Assembly (NCBI GenBank): GCA_964372115.1
Contig: CAYJPN010000054.1
Location: 1 to 21,187 of the forward strand
DNA: 21,187 nt
From: CG2-30-36-16 sp964372115
Lineage (GTDB): Bacteria; Bacteroidota; Ignavibacteria; Ignavibacteriales; Ignavibacteriaceae
Direction: 5' to 3'
Part shown: positions 14,901 to 21,187 of the stretch, one piece after another
Numbering within the stretch: position 1 is the stretch's first letter
Layout: each line of letters opens with the position of its first letter
Position numbers and translations under genes: made by a program
Notes under the pieces: generated by a model
Told to the model about the DNA's origin: nothing
The model's database searches: none
The model's input: only the letters and a program-made list of their open reading frames with translations

Positions 14901-17900
14901 CCTAAAGAGATATATGGCAATGGTGTAAATGGTTTAATTAACTTAGACGGGGCTGATAAAGTAACGATTGACGGAAGTTATGAGGGTGATAATTTCAGAA
15001 TGTTATTCCGTAACTCAAATTCTAATGCCCCGGTATTTACATTCAAGAACAGCGCTTCTCAAAACACGATAAAGAACATAATTATTGAAGGAGCTTCGAA
15101 ATCAGGATATAACGGCACCATATTTTTCAGTACGGGTTCAAATGAGAGTAACACTGTTCAAAATTGTACTGTGAGAGGAGTTAGCAGCAGTGCAAGACCA
15201 ACTTATGGAATATATTTCGACGGTTCTTCCAATAGCGGTAACACCGTAACAGGATGCACCATTTACGATTTTTTAAGTGCGGGAATTTATGTTTATAACT
15301 CGCAAGGCGGATTAATTGAAAAAAATGAAATTTATTCCAATGAAGCATCAACATACAGTTCAGTATGCGGGATGATAATATACGATCCCGGTTCGGAAGT
15401 TTTAACAGTTTCAAAGAATAAAATTCATTCCTTAGAAGGCACGTCCTCTTCAACCATTAAAGGAATTTATTTGGAAAATTCATTTGGCGGGAGTCCAAAA
15501 CTATCGATTGAGAATAATTCTGTCATCCTCACGCCAACCACTACTGGAACAATTGATGGAATTGATGTAGAACTATATACAGCAAACTTCTTTAACATCT
15601 ATTTCAATTCCATTTATATAGAAGGAAATTTAACTTCCGGTTCAAATAATAGTTATGGAATCAGAAAAAGAGAAGAAGCAACTACTTTTAACTTAAAAAA
15701 TAATGTTTTTAGTAATTACAGATATAACAACGGCGGAAGCGGAAATCATTATGCAATTTATTTCAACAATACTTCCGGTACGCTTGATCTAAACTACAAC
15801 GATTATTATGTAAATGGCAGCGGAGCGGTGTTGGCATATTGGTCAAATGAAAATAAAACAACTATAGGAGATTGGCAGACCGCAAGCGGGCAGGATGCAA
15901 ACTCTTTGAATCAATCCCCAAAATTTACTTCCGCATCGAACTTGAAACCGTTATCCGGTTCGGCTTTACTTGCTGCCGGCACACCAATTACAGGAATTAC
16001 AACCGATATTGAGAATATAAGCAGGAACGGTACAAACCCTTCTATCGGGGCTTATGAGAATGCTGTAACAGAGGCATCGCTTGATTGGTGTAACCTGCAC
16101 GACCCTCAAAATGCAAGTAGATTGGAGGGTGAGGGACTTACTGTTTATGCGCGCGTTTACAAAGACGGTGTTACAAATGGCGCTGGACAGGGTTCGGGAA
16201 TAACTTGCTGGTTTGGATATAATTCGCAAAATACAAATCCTAATACCTGGACAAATTGGGAATCTGCGTCTTATAGCGGCGATGCCGAAATTAACAGGGA
16301 TGTATATACCGGATGGATTGGCGCAAACCTTGCACCCGGCACTTATTATTACACCAGTAGATTTTTAATTGATAATGGTCAATATCAATATGGCGGTTTC
16401 AGTACGGATGGCGGCGGTTTTTGGAACGGGACAAATTATGTTTCCGGTGTTTTAACTGTAGAAACAAATGATATACCTTTTATTACAATCATCCCTCCGG
16501 TTACACCACCGGACTATCCGACTGTGAAGAGAAGAAACACAACCGAGTTTAAAGGAAGAGTCCAGGTTACAGAAGTAACAACAAAGGATTTCTCTTCCCC
16601 CGCTATCAGTATGCATTTTCTTTACAATACCGAAAATAGCAATCCCAATACATGGCCCGCTGCTAATAAGGTTGAAGCCGCGTTTGTCCAAAGGGTTGAC
16701 GATAAACATGAATACAGTGCTTCTTTAGGTGATGAGCTTCCGGTTGGAACTTACTATGTAGCTACCAAAGCAACGCTTCCGGGCGGAACAACTCAGTACG
16801 GTGGATACAGTTCCTCTGGCGGTGGAATTTGGAATGGAACGACTAACGTATCAACAAGATTAGATATTACTGAGAACTCATCAAGCGAGCCAAATTCAAA
16901 TAGTACAATTCATCCACCGGTTACTCCCAATAATTTAAACGCCGTTACCAAAGTTAATAATACGGTGTTTGCAGTAGGCGATTACGGGACCTTTGTTAAA
17001 TCAGCCGATGGCGGCTCTACATTTACTTCTAAACATAAAATTGACGGGTTTGACGGACGCTTGTATGGATTGGATTTCTCTTCAGAATCTGTCGGCTATA
17101 CATGCGGAGTTGATAGTTATGGAAATGGAGTTATTGGTAAGACTACAAACGGCGGTGAAAACTGGTGGATTGGCGAACCGGTTGACGGCAGTGGTAACAA
17201 ATTCGCTGAAGGTTTCCCTATTTCATCGATTATTACCGATGAAGTGAATAAAGTAATCGCATTCTTAGGTTTAAGTAATACACCTGGTATGAAAATTTTT
17301 GAATCTACAAATAGTGGAAGTAGCTTTGTAGATAAATCCGAATCCTTTCCTAATATTAATTTTAATCGGGCTAGGAAGTTCGGGACAAACGAATATTATG
17401 CAGTTGGTGATGGCGGCATAGTTTCATATCAAGCCGGAACGGGTACCTGGGGCGGACCATCGTCAACAGGCGCGCCAAGCAATATAAACTTTAAAGATAT
17501 TGCCAAAAATTCATCCGGCAAATTAGTTGCTGTTGGAGGCGGTAAAATTTTTATATCGAATGATGGCGGCTCAAGCTGGCAAGAAAAACTTAATGTTGGT
17601 TCAGAATTAGTCTCTGTGAAATTTTTTGCTGACAGTGACTCAAGAATATGTGTGGTTGGACAGGATGGAGTTGGGTTATATTCCAGCGATGGAGGAAATA
17701 CCTGGGGGTATAGCGCCTGGACGGATGTATTCAATCCTCATATATTGAACGACATGGTTGACAAGGATCAAAACAATGCACTAATTGTAGGTGATGCTGG
17801 AACTATTGCAAAAACCACAAATGGTGGCGAAACTTTTAGCGATGTTAATACAAGATCTTTTAACGGCGATAATTACTCTATACAGTCAACTAACGAAAAT

Positions 17901-19349
17901 ACACTATTAGTTGCAAATGATGATGGTATATTTAAAACCACTAACTCGGGCAGTAATTGGAACAAATTAAATTTACCCGATGGATTTACAGGAAAGATTA
18001 CCGATATTAAAATGGTTAATGTTAATTTGGGTTTTGCCGTTTCACCCCATAACAATACAATATTTAAAACTACAGATGGGGGAGCGACCTGGACTAAGAT
18101 TGAAGATACTTACGGACAAAGCAATTTAGAAAAAATACATGCCGTTAATGAAAATGTTTTAATTGTGTATGGAAACAGCCAATGGATTCAGGTTTCTACC
18201 GACGGTGGTACGACCTGGGATCCAGAGTTAACTCATTATGAAAATACAGTTAATGAGATCATTGATAACAAAGCAGGTAAATTATTCTCAATTAATGAGG
18301 CGCCGTTTGGCGCTTATTCATCGGTAAATATATCAACGGATAATGGCTCAAGCTGGAATGAGTCCAAAGTCACCTCTTACCCTATGAAAAGTATTGCCTC
18401 TTCAAGTCAAAATGAATTATTAGCTGTTGGAGAAAAAGGAAGAACTATTTATACTAATGACGGAGGGACCTCGTGGCAATCAAAGCAGATTGCGGATGAA
18501 AATCTTGTTAAAGTTTCGGCTATTTCTTCAAATACATTTGTAGCAACCGGAGAATCGGGTAAAATTTATAAAGTCTCTATTCAATCCGGGTCAAACTTTA
18601 CGATTACTCCGATTGAATCGAATACAAATAAAACAATTAAGAACGTGCATATACCGGGCTCAAGTTCTCTTTATAAATCTAAGAACGGTACTACAACGGG
18701 CTGGTTTGTCGGGGAAGATGGGCTAATTATTAAATCTACCGATGAAATGCTTCCTGTTGAGTTGTTTGCTTTAAGCGTAACAGTAAATAAAAATTCTGTC
18801 AATTTATATTGGCAGACTGCAACCGAGGTTGATAACTACGGATTTGAAATTGAAAGGTCGGCTTCAAAAAACTCAGCAGCCATATTAGCACACCTGGAAA
18901 ATGTCTGGCAAAAAGTTGGGTTTGTTCAAGGACATGGACATAGCAGCTCGGTTAAATCTTATTCGTTTACGGATAAAAACCTTTTAAGCGGTAAATATTT
19001 ATACCGCCTTAAGATGATCGATACCGATGGTTCGTTTACTTATAGTAACGAGGTTGAAGCTGAATTATTACTCCCAACGGAATTTACTTTAATGCAGAAT
19101 TATCCGAATCCTTTTAATGCTCAAACAAAAATTAAATTTACTATCCCGCCGCATGGAGGTAATAATAAGGTTACAATGAAGTTGTTCAACATTCTGGGAG
19201 AGGAAGTTAAAACTCTTATAAATGAAGTGCTTGAGGCTGGATTTCATGAGGCGGATTTTAATGCATCAAACCTGGCTTCCGGTGTTTATATATACAGGAT
19301 AGAATGGAATGGCAAAATGAAGTTAAAGAAAATGATGATGATAAAATAA
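11991..19349 (+). CDS. Giant secreted beta-helix / beta-propeller protein with T9SS sorting tail
   Basis: A 2452-residue extracellular protein. Layout: signal peptide 1-20 (cut near LAQ); a first right-handed beta-helix region, about 30-740, rich in Asn/Ser/Thr with recurring NNNI-type turns; a beta-sandwich-like segment, about 750-880; a second beta-helix, about 890-1355; two related modules of about 130 residues (1360-1500 and 1500-1635), each holding a NPNTW and a GGGxWNGT motif; a propeller of about eleven Asp-box/YCF48-type repeats (SxDGGxxW, about 1670-2160); a fibronectin-like segment from LPVEL (about 2253); and a type A sorting domain from YPNPFN at 2371. It is exported by Sec, then T9SS, and kept on the cell surface or released. 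It is probably an adhesin or polysaccharide-binding protein; no catalytic residues are recognisable. A perfect Shine-Dalgarno supports the start. Confidence 0.85.
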   Translation: MRTFLRIAVVIFVVCGNNLAQLSGTKTVGSGGDYETIAAAITALNSSGVGSGGVTFNISAGHTENITSTISLTATGTSSNPIILQKSGSGTNPKITRTDTGEKGTSVVGGDGDALLKIEGSDYVTFDGIDLKANESSIEYGYMFHKPSGINGCQNVTIKNCTIEMNKNSDYVIGIYIGNGTELTYSNAGVTVTSNDGKNQDVTIISNTIQNVHIGVYVLGFNNSSYYDNNITIGQNGAGNTIQNFAGGASSIAYGIYFLYVNNPTASYNTITSSEHSNNLYGILFNKPGSSNVISGNVVASNNSITLSNSFGITSCIGNGNGVTSETYNNNTFASGTISSTSNTYLIYSHNSTQTKTISGNQINGTFTTSGGAGNLYCYYNQGYASSSGTETFSSNNFSNIQVSGSSGIMGIYSLSSNVTRTINGNTLSNWTSGTGNTWAIYSASSNSSEIYNNNINIINASGIIYAFYLSGSNVTAYQNNVNTLSTSAATLIGLYYNGYGTSHLYRNQIYNLSSTATSTVKVYGIYYYNFNSPSSFDLYLYNNYVSDLKAPNSDGTDNAVAGMYFQEITGSSNKFLGVYFNTIFLNASSAGTDFGSAGIYSHSGNNLDLRNNIFINNSTPAGSYKTTALMRSGIDLSTYSNNSNSNCFFAGIPGASNLIYYDGTNSDQTISEFKLRVFPKDEYSFSETPPFVNSSAAPYNLHISSGTATRVESGGVPIASPIAINNDFDDNARHNYYPDLGADEGNFTLQDELPPYISYEAMGTGGNGSTRAFRDVIIVDPSNVNTTSGTAPRAYYKKSTNANDYVGNTNTDNGWKWVEGTLNSDVFNFTIDYTKLTDGGVSPGDVIQYFVVAQDQASTPHVKINSGYFNSQPASVNLSSSAFPITGTINQYSILQSISADILVGFGNTYTSFTANSSSGLFKAINDRVVTGNITAKITSDIYETGEVALNESLEEVLFTINIKPNDSSPKEIYGNGVNGLINLDGADKVTIDGSYEGDNFRMLFRNSNSNAPVFTFKNSASQNTIKNIIIEGASKSGYNGTIFFSTGSNESNTVQNCTVRGVSSSARPTYGIYFDGSSNSGNTVTGCTIYDFLSAGIYVYNSQGGLIEKNEIYSNEASTYSSVCGMIIYDPGSEVLTVSKNKIHSLEGTSSSTIKGIYLENSFGGSPKLSIENNSVILTPTTTGTIDGIDVELYTANFFNIYFNSIYIEGNLTSGSNNSYGIRKREEATTFNLKNNVFSNYRYNNGGSGNHYAIYFNNTSGTLDLNYNDYYVNGSGAVLAYWSNENKTTIGDWQTASGQDANSLNQSPKFTSASNLKPLSGSALLAAGTPITGITTDIENISRNGTNPSIGAYENAVTEASLDWCNLHDPQNASRLEGEGLTVYARVYKDGVTNGAGQGSGITCWFGYNSQNTNPNTWTNWESASYSGDAEINRDVYTGWIGANLAPGTYYYTSRFLIDNGQYQYGGFSTDGGGFWNGTNYVSGVLTVETNDIPFITIIPPVTPPDYPTVKRRNTTEFKGRVQVTEVTTKDFSSPAISMHFLYNTENSNPNTWPAANKVEAAFVQRVDDKHEYSASLGDELPVGTYYVATKATLPGGTTQYGGYSSSGGGIWNGTTNVSTRLDITENSSSEPNSNSTIHPPVTPNNLNAVTKVNNTVFAVGDYGTFVKSADGGSTFTSKHKIDGFDGRLYGLDFSSESVGYTCGVDSYGNGVIGKTTNGGENWWIGEPVDGSGNKFAEGFPISSIITDEVNKVIAFLGLSNTPGMKIFESTNSGSSFVDKSESFPNINFNRARKFGTNEYYAVGDGGIVSYQAGTGTWGGPSSTGAPSNINFKDIAKNSSGKLVAVGGGKIFISNDGGSSWQEKLNVGSELVSVKFFADSDSRICVVGQDGVGLYSSDGGNTWGYSAWTDVFNPHILNDMVDKDQNNALIVGDAGTIAKTTNGGETFSDVNTRSFNGDNYSIQSTNENTLLVANDDGIFKTTNSGSNWNKLNLPDGFTGKITDIKMVNVNLGFAVSPHNNTIFKTTDGGATWTKIEDTYGQSNLEKIHAVNENVLIVYGNSQWIQVSTDGGTTWDPELTHYENTVNEIIDNKAGKLFSINEAPFGAYSSVNISTDNGSSWNESKVTSYPMKSIASSSQNELLAVGEKGRTIYTNDGGTSWQSKQIADENLVKVSAISSNTFVATGESGKIYKVSIQSGSNFTITPIESNTNKTIKNVHIPGSSSLYKSKNGTTTGWFVGEDGLIIKSTDEMLPVELFALSVTVNKNSVNLYWQTATEVDNYGFEIERSASKNSAAILAHLENVWQKVGFVQGHGHSSSVKSYSFTDKNLLSGKYLYRLKMIDTDGSFTYSNEVEAELLLPTEFTLMQNYPNPFNAQTKIKFTIPPHGGNNKVTMKLFNILGEEVKTLINEVLEAGFHEADFNASNLASGVYIYRIEWNGKMKLKKMMMIK

Positions 19350-19514
19350 ATATAAGTTTATTTAAAGGGTATAAATAAAATAAAATGTAAAGATTATTCT
19401 TTAATTAAGAAGGATGCAAATTTAGTATAGAATTCAGCAGATAACTTGGTCAGTTAATAAGTAATGGGTCGGTATAAGAAATTACTTTACTAATTAAACA
19501 TTAATGGTGTTAAA
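19350..19514. other. Intergenic region before the kelch gene
   Basis: An AT-rich stem AAATAAA/TTTATTT (19344-19350 with 19357-19363) overlaps the stop codon of the giant gene; it is too weak to call a terminator. No clear promoter motif is visible for the kelch gene, and its ATG at 19515 has no Shine-Dalgarno site, unlike the giant gene. Confidence 0.35.
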
Positions 19515-21116
19515 ATGAAAGAAAAGATTCAAGTTCTCGTTCTATTAATTTTTTTTATTTCAGTTCAGATTGCTCAAGCCGGTGATGATTGGGTACAAAA
19601 GAATCCCTCCTCAAAACCATCCGCACGAGAGAATCATGCGATGAGCTACATTGGAGACGACAAAGTGTTACTATATGGAGGTTGGACAGATTTAGGAAAA
19701 AACGGTGAGACATGGATTTATGACTTAAGTGAGAACAAATGGACTCAACAATCTCCAATTAATTCTCCGGGAATACGAACCGATCATGCGATGGCTTATC
19801 TCGGAGGAGATAAAGTTTTAATGTTCGGCGGATCGGATGTAAATTATACTTGGACAAGTTCCTGCTGGATATATGATCTTAGTGATAATACCTGGACTGA
19901 TACAGAACCGTTAACCCGTCCTGGATCAAGAAGATACAACGCCATGGCTTATATTGAAGATGGGAAAGTTCTAATGGTGGGTGGTCAACTCGAATCAACG
20001 GCTTATACCGGTGAAACATGGATTTATGATTTAGTTTCTAATACATGGACTGAAAAATTAAACCTGGGCTACGGAATTTTCAAACATTCGATTTGTTATA
20101 TTGGCGGAGATCAAGTTTTGCTTGCCGGAATAAGAACATCCGTTGGGGTAGTTGATGATAGTTATATATTCGATTTAAGCGATAATAGTTGGACACAAAA
20201 ATCGTATATGCCTTCAGCAAGAGCTCACGGAGACATGGTTTATATGGGAGATAATAAAGCTATGTTTTTCGGCGGTTATGATAATGGATATTGGCACACA
20301 AATACTACATACATTTCTTCTTCAACCGGTACCTCATGGTCAACAGATGCTAATTCAACCAATCCCTCTGTAAGGATTAACCATAGAATTGCTGAAACAA
20401 GCATGGATGGAAGCAGCTTTTTACTTCTATTCGGAGGAGATGCCGGAGGAACAAGAAACGATGAAACCTGGACTTTTGGCGGTGGCGATGTTCCGTTACC
20501 TATTGAGCTCAATTCATTCAATGCTAATATAAGTAATAGGAATGTCATTCTGTCATGGGAAACTGAAGCGGAAGTAAATAATTATGGATTTGAAGTAGAA
20601 AGATCATTAAGTGGTCATTCATCTTCATTCGGTGGTCATTCGTTGAATCGCGAATGGGAAATAATTGGGTTTGTTCAAGGACATGGGAATGCTAATTCTC
20701 AGAATGAGTATTCATTCATTGATGAGAACGTAGCAGCAGGCAATTATTTATATAGGCTGAAACAAATTGATAACGATGGAAAATTCACATACTCCAAAGT
20801 TGTGGAAGTAACTTTTATAACACAGCCTTCAACTTTTGAACTTTATCAAAACTATCCGAATCCCTTTAATCCCATAACGAGAATAGATTATCAACTCTCT
20901 TTCAATTCCGAAGTAAAAATTGAACTTTATTCGATTACAGGGGAAAGAGTGGCAATACTCGTTAACCAGCCGCATGAAGCCGGATATTACTCGATAGAAG
21001 TAAATACTTCAAAGATACGCTTGGCATCGGGAGTATATGTTTATAGGATGGTAGTTGTAAATAACTTGAAAGAAAAAGCCTTTAACCAGATCAAAAAATT
21101 AGTAGTGTTAAAATAA
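19515..21116 (+). CDS. Secreted kelch-repeat propeller protein with T9SS sorting tail
   Basis: A 533-residue protein. Signal peptide 1-22 (cleavage near AQA). Six kelch-type blades fill about 25-325. Typical blades read KVLLYGG...ETWIYDLSENKW, KVLMFGG...CWIYDLSDNTW and KVLMVGG...ETWIYDLVSNTW; the last two are more diverged. A fibronectin-like segment starts at LPIEL (about 328), with an unusual Ser/Gly/His-rich loop (SGHSSSFGGHS). A type A T9SS sorting domain starts at YPNPFNP (447) and ends in KKLVVLK. Export through Sec and then T9SS to the surface is expected. Kelch propellers usually bind proteins or glycans; none of the copper or catalytic residues of galactose oxidase are evident. The tail is closely similar to the orphan fragment at 11765 and more distantly to the giant neighbour. 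Confidence 0.87.
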   Translation: MKEKIQVLVLLIFFISVQIAQAGDDWVQKNPSSKPSARENHAMSYIGDDKVLLYGGWTDLGKNGETWIYDLSENKWTQQSPINSPGIRTDHAMAYLGGDKVLMFGGSDVNYTWTSSCWIYDLSDNTWTDTEPLTRPGSRRYNAMAYIEDGKVLMVGGQLESTAYTGETWIYDLVSNTWTEKLNLGYGIFKHSICYIGGDQVLLAGIRTSVGVVDDSYIFDLSDNSWTQKSYMPSARAHGDMVYMGDNKAMFFGGYDNGYWHTNTTYISSSTGTSWSTDANSTNPSVRINHRIAETSMDGSSFLLLFGGDAGGTRNDETWTFGGGDVPLPIELNSFNANISNRNVILSWETEAEVNNYGFEVERSLSGHSSSFGGHSLNREWEIIGFVQGHGNANSQNEYSFIDENVAAGNYLYRLKQIDNDGKFTYSKVVEVTFITQPSTFELYQNYPNPFNPITRIDYQLSFNSEVKIELYSITGERVAILVNQPHEAGYYSIEVNTSKIRLASGVYVYRMVVVNNLKEKAFNQIKKLVVLK

Positions 21117-21187
21117 AGAAGGAATAGTTATGAAAAGGTAGTGTAAAAATGATTGTGTAAATGGTTACCCCGGGTGTATCGCGGAAC

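Noticed and set aside
15181..18055. Minus-strand frames inside the giant cargo gene
   Set aside because: They are shadows of a long, well-supported plus-strand gene with signal peptide, repeats and sorting tail.

Overview
The window looks like chromosomal DNA of an Ignavibacteriota/Bacteroidota-type (FCB group) bacterium. The main reasons are two secreted proteins ending in type IX secretion (T9SS) sorting tails with the YPNPFN signature, a DUF2723 membrane glycosyltransferase-like protein, a seven-helix membrane HTH regulator, AT-rich DNA, and mostly weak Shine-Dalgarno sites. I see no tRNA, rRNA, CRISPR array, transposase or integrase gene.

Left part (1-3344): two minus-strand accessory genes, a DUF4386 membrane protein and a ChaN/EreA-like lipoprotein. 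Each is followed at its 3' end by the same hairpin-bearing repeat of about 112 bp. The 412-bp gap between them contains several more inverted repeats, one of them faintly like an integron recombination site. An 880-bp gene-free stretch follows, holding a 21-bp tandem repeat (five units) and REP-like palindromes.

Housekeeping and envelope block (3345-9998): a minus-strand pair encodes a lipoprotein M14 zinc carboxypeptidase and an RluE-like 23S rRNA pseudouridine synthase. Divergent from these are a small helical protein of unknown function and a 993-residue DUF2723/TMEM260-like membrane protein that ends at a strong intrinsic terminator. After a cluster of palindromes comes a family 9 glycosyltransferase (heptosyltransferase-like). 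The last two point to cell-envelope or protein glycosylation.

Right part (10324-21187): a membrane-bound AraC-type regulator followed directly by an 11-base poly-C tract. Next is a decayed 3' fragment of a T9SS cargo gene, then a 2452-residue secreted beta-helix/beta-propeller protein, then a 533-residue secreted kelch protein. The fragment and the 3' end of the kelch gene are about 89% identical at DNA level, and the two large genes share parts of their C-terminal modules. This suggests recent duplication or recombination among T9SS cargo tails. The most notable non-coding signals are the paired 3' repeats, the 21-bp tandem repeat, the palindrome clusters and the orphan T9SS tail.
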